54,897 nucleotides of DNA from Bacillota bacterium (GTDB taxonomy: Bacteria > Bacillota > Clostridia > Peptostreptococcales > Anaerovoracaceae), in the NCBI GenBank assembly GCA_022793795.1, contig JAAWDM010000006.1, positions 1 to 54,897 of the forward strand, read 5' to 3'. Below are positions 33,830 through 42,364 of the stretch, in pieces (position 1 is the stretch's first letter; each line of letters begins with the position of its first letter). The position numbers and the translations under genes were made by a program. A model generated the notes under the pieces. That model was not told the origin of the DNA. It did no database searches and was given only the letters and a program-made list of their open reading frames with translations.

Positions 33830-34495
33830 ATGTTTGATTCATTAATCAACATTAACGGTGATCAGGTACAGACCTTGGAAATCATATTTCTGATGACCAT
33901 TCTGGCTTTGGCGCCGACGCTGGTAATTATGATGACTTCCTTTACCAGATACATTATTACATTCTCATTCCTGCGTACTGCGATGGGTACTCAGCAGACT
34001 CCGCCTAATATGGTGCTTGTGGGGATTGCCCTTACCCTTACGTTGTTTACCATGATGCCAACGATTCAGGACATTCAGGAGGATGCGTATAAGCCTTATA
34101 CAGAGGGAGAGTTGGAATTTACAGAATTCATCGATGAAGCACAGGTACCGCTAAAAGAGTTTATGCTGGCGCAGACAGAGACCAGCAGTTTGGATCTTTA
34201 TTGTGGTCTTGCAGATGTGGACGTGCCTGATAATGATACAGAAGCCGTGGATTTACCTATGCGAATTGTGCTGCCGTCTTTTGTGACCAGCGAATTGAAA
34301 AGAGCCTTTGAAATTGGCTTTTTACTGTATCTGCCGTTTATGCTCATAGATGTGGTCGTATCGTCTACATTGATGTCCATGGGTATGATTATGTTGCCTC
34401 CGGCCATGATTTCTGCACCGTTTAAGCTCTTGTTCTTTATTTTACTTGATGGATGGGAGTTGCTGTTTTCGACTTTGGTACAAGGAATGAATTGA
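33830..34495 (+). CDS. fliP: Export gate protein FliP
   Basis: The 221-residue membrane protein carries FliP signatures: PTLVIMMTSFTRYIITFSFLR, QQTPPNMVLVGIALTLTLF and the C-terminal LPFMLIDVVVSSTLMSMGMI followed by MLPPAMISAPFKLLFF. It lacks the cleavable signal peptide seen in many homologues. FliP, FliQ and FliR form the export channel. GAGAGGAA precedes ATG 33830. Confidence 0.96.
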   Translation: MFDSLININGDQVQTLEIIFLMTILALAPTLVIMMTSFTRYIITFSFLRTAMGTQQTPPNMVLVGIALTLTLFTMMPTIQDIQEDAYKPYTEGELEFTEFIDEAQVPLKEFMLAQTETSSLDLYCGLADVDVPDNDTEAVDLPMRIVLPSFVTSELKRAFEIGFLLYLPFMLIDVVVSSTLMSMGMIMLPPAMISAPFKLLFFILLDGWELLFSTLVQGMN

Positions 34496-34516
34496 TTTTG
34501 GAGGGGAGGCTAGATT

Positions 34517-34777
34517 GTGGACACATCACAAGTTAGCATTGTGCTGCAGGAGGGCCTGTGGGTTGTCATGAAGATTGGCGGGCCATTGCTTCTTCTGAGT
34601 ATGCTGGTGGGCATTATATTGGCCATCTTCCAGGCTGTGACACAGATTCACGAACAGACTCTTTCCTTTGTTTTTAAGTTGGCTGTGGTCATAACTGTGC
34701 TGCTGATTGGCGGGGGATGGATGATGCAGAACCTGCTGGATTATACTGAAGGATTGTATACTTTGATGAGGAGTTAG
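34517..34777 (+). CDS. fliQ: Export gate protein FliQ
   Basis: The 86-residue product has two membrane hairpins (residues 15-38 and 52-74) and the conserved GPLLLLSMLVGIILAIFQA and TQIHEQTLSFVFK. GTG 34517 is the start, with GGGGAGG 7 bases before it. It lies between fliP and fliR. Confidence 0.95.
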   Translation: MDTSQVSIVLQEGLWVVMKIGGPLLLLSMLVGIILAIFQAVTQIHEQTLSFVFKLAVVITVLLIGGGWMMQNLLDYTEGLYTLMRS

Positions 34778-34796
34778 CAGAGAGGGGGCGGATTGA

Positions 34797-35558
34797 TTGG
34801 ATTGGGATGCGCTTACCCTGTTTATCCTGATTACCATGAGGATGTCAGGTTTCGTACTGTTTAATCCTCTTATTGGCAGGAGAGGTATACCGGCAGTCGT
34901 ACAGTCGGGAATCATTCTGGTATTGGCAGTTACCGTCTTTTCCCTATGGGATGGAACGATAGCCATGCCAGGTACATTTTTTGAATTGGCGATTGCCATG
35001 ATATTGGAAATGTTGCTAGGCTTTTTTCTGGGCCTGGTTGTCAATATATTTTTATATATTCCCCTTTTGGCAGGGGAGACCATCGATACACAGATGGGTA
35101 TGTCTATGGGAAGTACCTATGACCCTGCGACCCAAAGTTCGGTCACCGTTTCGGCCCATGTGCTCAATGCGCTGATGATCTTGCTGTTTTTCGCAGGAAA
35201 TGGCCACAATACATTGTTTCGAATCCTGTTGGCGTCAGGGGATATTGTCCCCTTTGGAGGCGTCCGTTTCGGCGAGGCTTTCTATAATGGAATTGTGGAT
35301 ATTTTCGTCGAGTGCACGCTTCTAGGCGTTAAGTTGTGTATTCCGATATTGGCCGCAGAAATTTTAGGGCAAGTCGGTATGGGTATTTTGATGAAGGTAA
35401 TTCCGCAGATTAACGTGTTTGCCATCAACATTGAGTTAAAGGTAATTATAGGATTGGTGTTGCTGCTCATTTTAGTGGCGCCCATGAGCGAGTATTTGCT
35501 TGAGATAGAGAATCAAATGCTGATGGATATTCAGAGGATATTAGCATTGACTGGATAG
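34797..35558 (+). CDS. fliR: Export gate protein FliR
   Basis: The 253-residue protein with six or more membrane segments has FliR marks: RMSGFVLFNPLIGRRGIPA, LLAGETIDTQMGMSMG and VIPQINVFAINIELKVIIGL. It starts with TTG 34797 behind GAGGGGGCGG. It ends 21 bases before flhB, with which some Clostridia fuse it. Confidence 0.94.
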   Translation: MDWDALTLFILITMRMSGFVLFNPLIGRRGIPAVVQSGIILVLAVTVFSLWDGTIAMPGTFFELAIAMILEMLLGFFLGLVVNIFLYIPLLAGETIDTQMGMSMGSTYDPATQSSVTVSAHVLNALMILLFFAGNGHNTLFRILLASGDIVPFGGVRFGEAFYNGIVDIFVECTLLGVKLCIPILAAEILGQVGMGILMKVIPQINVFAINIELKVIIGLVLLLILVAPMSEYLLEIENQMLMDIQRILALTG

Positions 35559-35579
35559 ATAGAGGGGAGTGAACGTGGT

Positions 35580-36638
35580 ATGGCTGGTGAGTCTAAGACC
35601 GAGAAAGCGACCCCCAAAAAACGAAGAGACGAGCGAAAAAAAGGTAATGTATTGATGAGCCGGGACGCAGTGCCAGTGGCGACCCTGTTTGGTGGGGCAG
35701 TTATTATCAAGGCGCTGGGAGGCTTCATTGGAGATAATATTGAAAATATCTTTTTTTACAATTTTAGTCAGATAGGCCAGGGGGTAGTCCTGGAAAATGT
35801 GCTGCCAGAGGTGATGAAGCGCTTTATCATTGCCGCTTTATGCTGTATCGGGCCTGTGGCAGGAGTCGTCGTCCTGTTGGCTGTAAGCCTTACCCTGTTT
35901 CAGACCAAACTTCTCGTGACTACAGAACCGTTGAAGCCCAAGTTTAAACGACTGAATCCATTGGAAGGTGTAAAACGGCTTGTTTCACTGCGAAGTTTGG
36001 TAGAAGCATTAAAGAATATATTAAAAATTGGGATTCTTTTATATCTGATTTATTTGTATTTTACAGGGATGATGGGCAGTTTCGGAAGGCTTTTGGATAT
36101 GGATTTGGCCAAGACATGCCAGATTTTATTCGATGACGCTTTTGACTTAGTCATTCAAATCGGCATAGCCTTTCTGGTGTTGGCGTTTTTCGATTATCTA
36201 TACCAATGGTGGGATTTCGAACGGCAGCTAAAGATGTCTAAGGAAGAAATTAAAGAAGAGTATAAGCAGACGGAGGGTGATCCGAAGATAAAAAGTAAGA
36301 TCAAGGAAAACCAGCGGAAGATGGCCATGTCGCGTATGATGCAGCAGGTGCCTGAGGCCGACGTGGTAATCCGAAACCCGACCCACTTCGCTGTTGCTTT
36401 AAGATATAAACCGGAATTCGATAACGCCCCTATTGTATTGGCTAAGGGGATGGATGCGCTGGCTCTGCGCATCGTCGAAGTGGCAGAAACCAATCAGGTA
36501 GCTATTGTAGAAAACGTGCCGCTGGCACGGGCTTTATATGACGGGGCGGAAATCAACAGAGAAATTCCGCCGGCCTTTTATGGTCCGGTCGCCGAAGTGC
36601 TGGTTTACATTCTGAAGCTGGATGAAACCATGGTATAG
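35580..36638 (+). CDS. flhB: Export switch protein FlhB
   Basis: The 352-residue product starts with the FlhB head ESKTEKATPKKRRDERKKGN, has four membrane helices, and carries the autocleavage motif NPTH at residues 266-269 (RNPTHFAVALRY), followed by the switch domain (LALRIVEVAETNQVAIVENV, IPPAFYGPVAEVL). Self-cleavage changes substrate preference from rod/hook to filament proteins. The free FhlB domain at 21365 resembles its C-terminal part. Confidence 0.96.
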   Translation: MAGESKTEKATPKKRRDERKKGNVLMSRDAVPVATLFGGAVIIKALGGFIGDNIENIFFYNFSQIGQGVVLENVLPEVMKRFIIAALCCIGPVAGVVVLLAVSLTLFQTKLLVTTEPLKPKFKRLNPLEGVKRLVSLRSLVEALKNILKIGILLYLIYLYFTGMMGSFGRLLDMDLAKTCQILFDDAFDLVIQIGIAFLVLAFFDYLYQWWDFERQLKMSKEEIKEEYKQTEGDPKIKSKIKENQRKMAMSRMMQQVPEADVVIRNPTHFAVALRYKPEFDNAPIVLAKGMDALALRIVEVAETNQVAIVENVPLARALYDGAEINREIPPAFYGPVAEVLVYILKLDETMV

Positions 36639-36694
36639 GTAAGGACTTAAAATTTTACAGCTATTACAGGCTGAGAGAAAGGAGGAAATGCCGG

Positions 36695-38788
36695 ATGAGA
36701 CGATTATTGGATAATAGTATAGCCCTCATGGTTGTAGTGATCGTGTTATTTTTGGTGATTCCTCTGCCAGTTCAGCTTTTGGATGTATTGATTATCGCTA
36801 ACATTTCATTGTCGGTTATGATTCTGATGATTACCATGAATATTTCCGATGCATTGGAATTTTCCATATTCCCATCTCTGCTTTTGGTTACGACCTTGTT
36901 CCGTCTGGGATTGAATGTGTCTACTACCCGTAAGATTCTGGGAAATGGCGGTGATGCAGGTACTGTTATTAGGGCCTTTGGTGAGCTCATTACCAACGGC
37001 AATATCGTACTTGGCGTCATCATTTTCCTGATTTTGGTACTGATGCAGTTTATTGTGATTACCAAAGGTGCGGAACGAGTGGCGGAGGTTGCTGCTAGAT
37101 TTACGCTGGACGCTATGCCTGGTAAGCAGATGGCCATTGACGCTGACTTGTCATCTGGGCTAATCGACGAGCAGGAAGCCCGCCAGCGCCGTTATAAGAT
37201 ACAGAAGGAAGCGGACTTTTATGGAGCCATGGACGGCGCTACCAAAATTGTAAAAGGCGATGCGGTGATGTCGCTGATTATTACTGCCATCAACTTTATT
37301 GGCGGACTGATTATTGGTGCGGTAAACGGTATAGATAATGTGGTGGGGGTTTACTCCATTGCTACCATTGGTGACGGATTGGTTTCACAGCTGCCGGCAT
37401 TGATGATTTCTACGGCTACTGGTATGATTGTAACTCGTTCTGTATCAGAGGGGAGTTTGAATCTGGATGTTATTACCCAGTTTTTACGTCAGCCTCGTTC
37501 CGTGATGAGTACTGGTATCGTATTGATCTTTTTAGGGCTCATGCCCAATACGCCAAAGATTCCTCTATTTCTTGTGGGAGGCGTTTTGACCTTTCTGGGA
37601 TGGAGAAGCATCAGTAAAATGGAAAAGAATCGGATACAAGAGATGGAAGCTGTTGTGGAGCAGGGAACAGAAGAGGCAGCGCCTGTCAGTGAAACCGATT
37701 ACTATAAAGATGTCAATAATGTCTATGCACTTTTAAATGTAGAACCTATAGAGATGGAGTTTGGATATAGTTTAATCCCTCTTGTGGATGAAAGCAGCGG
37801 CGGTAAGCTGATTAGCCGTATCGTCATATTCAGACGGCAGTATGCTCAGGAGATGGGTTTTGTGATTCCATCTATCAGGCTCCACGATTCTTCCGCATTG
37901 GGAACCAATCAGTATGCGGTGAAGATTAAGGGCGAGGAAGTAGCCCGCGGTGAAATTCTGGTAGATTATTACCTGGCATTGGAACCATCCAGCCCTATGG
38001 GAGAAATTGATGGTATTGAAACAGTGGAACCTGCATATGGTATTCCGTCTCGGTGGATTTTACCGGAAAACAAAGAAATGGCGGAGATTTATGGCTACAC
38101 GGTCATCGACCCGCTTTCCGTTATGCAGACGCACCTGTCTGAGGTGATTAAACGCCACTCATATGAACTTTTAAACAGAGCAGAGACCATGCTGCTGGTA
38201 GAGAATTTGAAAAAGACTTCTCCAGAACTGGTGGAAGAGGTATTCCCAAATATTCTTTCCTATGCCAACTTTGAAAAGATTCTTCGGAATCTTCTAAAGG
38301 AAGGCGTACCGATTAGGGACTTAGGCACCATTGTAGAAGTGGCGGCGGACTCCATGAGTACGACACGGGATATGGATATGGTTACTGAAAATGTGCGTAC
38401 TGCTCTCAGTCGGACGATTACAAGACGGTTCTGCGAAGGCGGACAGCTTCGTGTGGTCACATTGGATGCAGAAGTGGAGAAGAGAATCATTTCCTCCCTT
38501 ACCAAAAATGAGCAGGGCGTTTACCTGGCTATGGGGCCAGAACTGATGCAGCAGATCGTGACCCAGTTGGCAGAACATATGAAAAAGTTCAGCGATCTAT
38601 CCCAGACGCCAATCGTGCTTACCAGCCAGATTATTCGTGTTTATTTGAGCCGTATGCTGGCCCAGTTTTATCCGAATCTTTATGTGCTTTCATTTAACGA
38701 AATTGCAAGTGATGTACAGATTCAAGCCATCGGTAATATCGCTTCGGGACGGGATGAGAGCGCGGAACGGAGGGCGGTGGGAAAATGA
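36695..38788 (+). CDS. flhA: Export apparatus protein FlhA
   Basis: The 697-residue protein has eight N-terminal membrane helices with FPSLLLVTTLFRLGLNVSTT and the FHIPEP region AARFTLDAMPGKQMAIDADL, plus the large cytoplasmic nonameric domain (about 330-690). FlhA docks chaperone-bound substrates. In many Firmicutes flhF and flhG follow; here the sigma-28 gene overlaps its end directly (ATGA). Confidence 0.97.
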   Translation: MRRLLDNSIALMVVVIVLFLVIPLPVQLLDVLIIANISLSVMILMITMNISDALEFSIFPSLLLVTTLFRLGLNVSTTRKILGNGGDAGTVIRAFGELITNGNIVLGVIIFLILVLMQFIVITKGAERVAEVAARFTLDAMPGKQMAIDADLSSGLIDEQEARQRRYKIQKEADFYGAMDGATKIVKGDAVMSLIITAINFIGGLIIGAVNGIDNVVGVYSIATIGDGLVSQLPALMISTATGMIVTRSVSEGSLNLDVITQFLRQPRSVMSTGIVLIFLGLMPNTPKIPLFLVGGVLTFLGWRSISKMEKNRIQEMEAVVEQGTEEAAPVSETDYYKDVNNVYALLNVEPIEMEFGYSLIPLVDESSGGKLISRIVIFRRQYAQEMGFVIPSIRLHDSSALGTNQYAVKIKGEEVARGEILVDYYLALEPSSPMGEIDGIETVEPAYGIPSRWILPENKEMAEIYGYTVIDPLSVMQTHLSEVIKRHSYELLNRAETMLLVENLKKTSPELVEEVFPNILSYANFEKILRNLLKEGVPIRDLGTIVEVAADSMSTTRDMDMVTENVRTALSRTITRRFCEGGQLRVVTLDAEVEKRIISSLTKNEQGVYLAMGPELMQQIVTQLAEHMKKFSDLSQTPIVLTSQIIRVYLSRMLAQFYPNLYVLSFNEIASDVQIQAIGNIASGRDESAERRAVGK

Positions 38789-39639
38789 GCAATTCCGTAG
38801 GAAGCCTTTCCTTTGCAGATTCCATGTGGGAAGAAAATCCGTATGAGGACCGCAGTTATACAGAAGCAGAGATTGAGGCAATTCCCACAGAAGCGCTTTT
38901 GCGTCTTTATAAACGGACTGGACGGGAGGAACTGAAATGGCCTCTGGTGCTTCGGTATATAGGGATGGTAAAGAATATAGCGTTGCAGCTTAGAGAAATT
39001 TACAGCAGTTTTGCCCAGGTGGATGATGTGATTAACGAGGGGCTTCTCGCCCTTTTAGGTGCAGTAGATAAATTCGATCCTGCCTTTGGCGTCAAGTTTG
39101 AAACCTTTGCATCAAAGCGGGTTCGCGGCAGCGTTATCGATTTAGCTAGAAAGCAGGACTGGGTGCCTCGCAGTGTACGCCGCAGAGCCAGAGAGTTGGA
39201 TCAGGCCAGCAGCCAGCTATACAGTGAACTAGGACGTTATCCTACTGATGAGGAAATGGCCGTAAGGCTGGAAATTTCTTTGGAAAAATACCAGGAGGAA
39301 TTGGCCAATACTGCGCCGAACAATATTCTTTCTTTGGATGCTCTATTGGAGGAACAGGAGCAAGGGCTCATGGGTTTTGTGGGCGTTGGTGTGGAACCAG
39401 AGAAAGGGCCGGCAGATGCATTGATGGGGAGAGAATTGGTTCAGGTTCTTGCTGAAGGAATTAAAACCTTGCGGGAAAACGAACAGCTGGTGATATCCCT
39501 GTATTATCAGAAAAACTTAAATATGAAAGAGATTGCCCAGGTCTTGGATGTAAGTAAACCTCGGGTTTCACAGATTCACGCTCGTGCGATTCAAAAGCTG
39601 AAGCTGTACTTGAGCGAATATATGATTGAAAATCAATAA
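38785..39639 (+). CDS. fliA: Flagellar sigma factor sigma-28 (FliA/SigD/WhiG)
   Basis: The 284-residue sigma-70 family protein has region 2 (QVDDVINEGLLALLGAVDKF, KFETFASKRVRGSVIDLARK), region 3 (VRRRARELDQASSQL, GRYPTDEEMA) and a region 4 helix-turn-helix (MKEIAQVLDVSKPRVSQIHA). The VPRSVRRRA stretch is typical of the flagellar group. It should read the TTAA-N15/16-CCGATAA promoters at 16382, 22286 and 41942 and be held by FlgM. It overlaps flhA by 4 bases, so it is made with the early operon. Confidence 0.94.
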   Translation: MSNSVGSLSFADSMWEENPYEDRSYTEAEIEAIPTEALLRLYKRTGREELKWPLVLRYIGMVKNIALQLREIYSSFAQVDDVINEGLLALLGAVDKFDPAFGVKFETFASKRVRGSVIDLARKQDWVPRSVRRRARELDQASSQLYSELGRYPTDEEMAVRLEISLEKYQEELANTAPNNILSLDALLEEQEQGLMGFVGVGVEPEKGPADALMGRELVQVLAEGIKTLRENEQLVISLYYQKNLNMKEIAQVLDVSKPRVSQIHARAIQKLKLYLSEYMIENQ

Positions 39640-39667
39640 TTTCACCTGATGAAAGGAGCAGAAAAGT

Positions 39668-40417
39668 ATGTTTAAAGGATTTTATAATTTGACGTCAGGT
39701 ATGTTATCACAGAGCAAACGGCTAGATGTAGTTGCCAACAATATGTCTAATGTGTCGACCACAGGGTTTAAAAAGGATACTTATACGGACAGTACATTTA
39801 AGGATGCTATTATCAGCAGGATCGGGAATAAGGATAAGAAGGTCGTCGAAGAATTGGGAAATTGTACATACATTTTGGCGCCAAGTCATCAGTATATTGA
39901 TTATACAGAGGGTGGATTGGATGAGACAGAACTTTCTCTGGACTTTGCCATCAGAGGCGACGGTTTTTTTGCCATTCAGCAAAACGGCCAAACCTGTTAT
40001 ACCAGAGCTGGCAGTTTTATTATTGATGATGACGGCTATTTGGCTCTTAGCGGACAAGGTAGGGTATTGGATAATCAGGGACGGCCAATTCACCTGACCA
40101 CTGATAAGATTCAGGTGGATAATACAGGAGCTATTCGCACTGACGACGGAAAGTATGTGGCTACATTAGGCGTATATGCTTTTGCAGATAATGAAAGTTT
40201 AACCCGAAATGAACAGGGACTATTTGTGGGAGAGGGCGCAACTATCAGTAATGATTATGCCATTTATCAGGGTATGGTGGAACGATCCAATGTGGAAATG
40301 GTTAATGAGATGGTAGCCATGATGTCAGCCCAGCGAGCTTTGCAGAGCGCTGCACAGATGAGTAAAATATATGATGAAGTGATGAGTAAAGCGACCGGCG
40401 AAATCGGCAGATTGTAA
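39668..40417 (+). CDS. Flagellar rod/hook-basal body protein, FlgF/FlgG family (first copy)
   Basis: The 249-residue rod-type protein has the conserved head MLSQSKRLDVVANNMSNVST followed by TGFKKD, the FAIRGDGFFAIQQ strand, YTRAGSF and the C-terminal NEMVAMMSAQRALQSAAQMS helix. It is of the FlhO/FlgF group; with the next gene it corresponds to flhO-flhP of Bacillus or flgF-flgG. It follows the sigma factor by 28 bases. Confidence 0.88.
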   Translation: MFKGFYNLTSGMLSQSKRLDVVANNMSNVSTTGFKKDTYTDSTFKDAIISRIGNKDKKVVEELGNCTYILAPSHQYIDYTEGGLDETELSLDFAIRGDGFFAIQQNGQTCYTRAGSFIIDDDGYLALSGQGRVLDNQGRPIHLTTDKIQVDNTGAIRTDDGKYVATLGVYAFADNESLTRNEQGLFVGEGATISNDYAIYQGMVERSNVEMVNEMVAMMSAQRALQSAAQMSKIYDEVMSKATGEIGRL

Positions 40418-40435
40418 AGGGAGGCAAGCAGATAG

Positions 40436-41173
40436 ATGAATATGTCATTTTGGAATGCGGCGGTAGGCGCCTGGCAGCAGCAGCAGAGAATGCAGGTACA
40501 GGGAAATAACATCGCCAATGCCAACACTTATGGATATAAGGCAGAGAAAGCAACTTTTGCAGAATTGATGTACAGAGATGTGAAAGGTATCGATGGAGAT
40601 TTACCAAAGGGTACTGGTGCATATATGAGCAAGGCCAGCATCGATTTATCTGATAGTTCGGTGATTTCTACAGGGCATCTTACGGATTACGCGATTCAGG
40701 GCCCTGGATTTTTCGCCCTGTATGATCCACAGACAGGAGAAACCTCTTATACGCGAAACGGCGCCTTCACCTTGGCTCAGTTTTATCCTAATGGCGCTAA
40801 TGGAGAGCCTGTATGGCAGCTTTCTGATGGAGATGGCAGATTTGTTTTAAATGAAGAAGGGGAGTATATTGTGGTCGATGTAAAAGACCCCGAAGCCCTT
40901 ATGCGTACTGATGAAATGAAAATTGGTGTATTCGATGTGCCAATTTATGATGGTATGCTCCATGCAGAGGGAGAACGTTTCATTCCGGTGAATAAAAACG
41001 GAGAGGTGACGGCAGCCAGCGGATCTATTCGTCAGGGGATGCTGGAAACCTCCAATGTAGATTTAGGGGAAGAGCTTGTGAAAGTGATTGAAGCCCAATA
41101 TGCTTATAGCTTTTCACTAAAAATGATTTCCACGTCTGATGAAGTTGAGACTACCATCAATAATCTCAGATAA
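40436..41173 (+). CDS. Flagellar rod/hook-basal body protein, FlgF/FlgG family (second copy)
   Basis: The 245-residue product has QQQRMQVQGNNIANANTYGY, YAIQGPGFFALYD, YTRNGAFTL and GMLETSNVDLGEELVKVIEA, the last being the FlgG-type end. It lies 18 bases after the first copy. Divergence between the two (head, loop lengths) fits an FlgF/FlgG pair of the distal rod, not a recent duplication. Confidence 0.88.
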   Translation: MNMSFWNAAVGAWQQQQRMQVQGNNIANANTYGYKAEKATFAELMYRDVKGIDGDLPKGTGAYMSKASIDLSDSSVISTGHLTDYAIQGPGFFALYDPQTGETSYTRNGAFTLAQFYPNGANGEPVWQLSDGDGRFVLNEEGEYIVVDVKDPEALMRTDEMKIGVFDVPIYDGMLHAEGERFIPVNKNGEVTAASGSIRQGMLETSNVDLGEELVKVIEAQYAYSFSLKMISTSDEVETTINNLR

Positions 41174-41229
41174 AGAGATTATGCAGGAATAGCAGAAGTA
41201 CCTATACTTTTTTAGATGAGGGAGAAGCA

Positions 41230-41754
41230 ATGGAAGTGATTTTTGGAACAGCATGCTTGTCAGCTTCAGTTATAGGAGTGAAAGAACCACCTAAAGCCCA
41301 AGAGCCGGAAGGTGAAATGCACAGTTGCCTGAAACCTGCAATGGATGCATATATTCCCCGAGAGAAAGAGGAGCCATCCGGTCGCTACTGGGTGGGCAAA
41401 GATGAAAACGGCCAGTCTAGGATTTATTTTGATGATCCTGGCCAGATGGCGAAGCCTTTGGAAAAGCTAGACGATGTTTCCGGTACAAACCGCTTGAAGC
41501 AGAACGGGGAAGAGGCATCGGCGGAGCAGAGCGCCAATAACAAGAAAGGGGAAAGTTGTACTAGCGATACCAGTAAGGTTGATCGTGAAATTGAGAAGTT
41601 AAAGGAGATGCAAAAAGAATTAGAGCAACAACTCAATTTTGAAACTGACGCAGCTAAAATAAAGGATTTGGAAAAGAAGCTAGTGCAGGTGGAACATCAA
41701 CTGCGCCAAAAAGATAACGATACATATAGACGTCAGCATACTACATTCGCTTAA
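41230..41754 (+). CDS. Coiled-coil protein of the flagellar operon, unknown
   Basis: The 174-residue product is hydrophilic. The first half (YIPREKEEPSGRYWVGKDEN, then SRIYFDD) looks disordered with a short motif; the second half is a clear coiled coil (VDREIEKLKEMQKELEQQL, AAKIKDLEKKLVQVEHQLRQ) ending DNDTYRRQHTTFA. I do not recognise a named family. Being the last gene before the operon terminator, after flgG, it may be a rod- or hook-assembly accessory, but this is a guess from position. Confidence 0.65.
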   Translation: MEVIFGTACLSASVIGVKEPPKAQEPEGEMHSCLKPAMDAYIPREKEEPSGRYWVGKDENGQSRIYFDDPGQMAKPLEKLDDVSGTNRLKQNGEEASAEQSANNKKGESCTSDTSKVDREIEKLKEMQKELEQQLNFETDAAKIKDLEKKLVQVEHQLRQKDNDTYRRQHTTFA

Positions 41755-41793
41755 TCTCCACCATATGACAGCACAGTTTGATACAGTTTCGAC

Positions 41794-41825
41794 AGCGGTT
41801 TTGAATTGTCAATACCGCTTTTTTT
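41794..41825 (+). terminator. Terminator of the early flagellar operon
   Basis: AGCGGT-TTGA pairs with TCAA-ACCGCT around a short loop, followed by seven T. Confidence 0.85.
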
Positions 41826-41833
41826 ATATAGGA

Positions 41834-41851
41834 AATATCAATTTTGATGTT
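41834..41851. promoter_or_regulatory. Palindrome-like element upstream of the flgM promoter
   Basis: AATATCAATTTTGATGTT is an imperfect palindrome differing at 2 of 18 bases from the perfect one at 42012. It lies about 90 bases upstream of the sigma-28 -35. Confidence 0.4.
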
Positions 41852-41941
41852 TTCAGAGCTGCTATTGTAAGTTTATAGATAAAAAATGGTTTCGTATATA
41901 AGGAAATGTGAAGAAATTTTGAAATAATTCAGGAAATAAGG

Positions 41942-41968
41942 TTAATTTTTTTGAAAATATACCGATAA
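41942..41968 (+). promoter_or_regulatory. Sigma-28 promoter of flgM
   Basis: TTAA (41942-41945), 15 bases, ACCGATAA (41961-41968), the same arrangement as at flagellin. It begins the late operon flgM-flgN-flgK-flgL-yviE-fliW-csrA. The 300 bases 41755-42052 hold no gene. Confidence 0.87.
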
Positions 41969-42011
41969 AAATAATAGTGAAAGTGAGTAGAATTGTTTTT
42001 TTAAAGTAAGG

Positions 42012-42029
42012 AATATCAAATTTGATATT
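42012..42029. promoter_or_regulatory. Perfect 18-bp palindrome in the flgM leader
   Basis: AATATCAAATTTGATATT is a perfect palindrome, placed 44 bases after the sigma-28 -10 and 24 before the flgM start. It could be a protein operator acting as a roadblock or an RNA hairpin. Confidence 0.5.
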
Positions 42030-42035
42030 TAGACA

Positions 42036-42049
42036 GTACATGGAGGTAC
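42036..42049 (+). promoter_or_regulatory. GGA-loop hairpin covering the flgM ribosome site
   Basis: GTAC-ATGGAG-GTAC: a short stem presents GGA in the loop exactly at the ribosome site. It is a candidate CsrA site; the sequence CATGGAGGTA is also identical at the flagellin ribosome site (16601-16610). Confidence 0.4.
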
Positions 42050-42052
42050 AGT

Positions 42053-42364
42053 ATGATAAAGATAGGGCCGGAAGGCTATTTCCCTGTGAAGGCTACAAGA
42101 ACAGCTAAGAGTATCCCGACGGGAAACGGAATAGAAAAGAACCGACAGGCCGACGGCTGTTATGATCAGCTTTCATTGTCTAAAGAGGATAGCGATGAAG
42201 CCCGGTTTATTAAGGAAGTGACGGCAAAGATATCTTATCAGGTGCGTACAAACAATACCACCGGTAAAATACAAGAACTGAAGCGTCAGGTAAATCAGGG
42301 CGAATATCAGATAGATGCAAGTGAGATTGCAGCTCGCATGCTGTTGGTGGGGGAGGAACTGTGA
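42053..42364 (+). CDS. flgM: Anti-sigma-28 factor FlgM
   Basis: The 103-residue product has a disordered N-terminus and the sigma-binding C-terminal helices: FIKEVTAKISYQVRTNN, IQELKRQVNQGEYQIDASEI and AARMLLVGEEL. FlgM holds sigma-28 until the hook is complete and FlgM is exported. It is transcribed from a sigma-28 promoter, giving negative feedback. Its stop overlaps the flgN start (TGATG). Confidence 0.9.
   Translation: MIKIGPEGYFPVKATRTAKSIPTGNGIEKNRQADGCYDQLSLSKEDSDEARFIKEVTAKISYQVRTNNTTGKIQELKRQVNQGEYQIDASEIAARMLLVGEEL

Noticed and set aside
41788-41794. TTCGACA as a fifth Spo0A-box-like site
   Set aside because: It lies at the edge of the operon terminator hairpin, where the sequence is explained by the stem.
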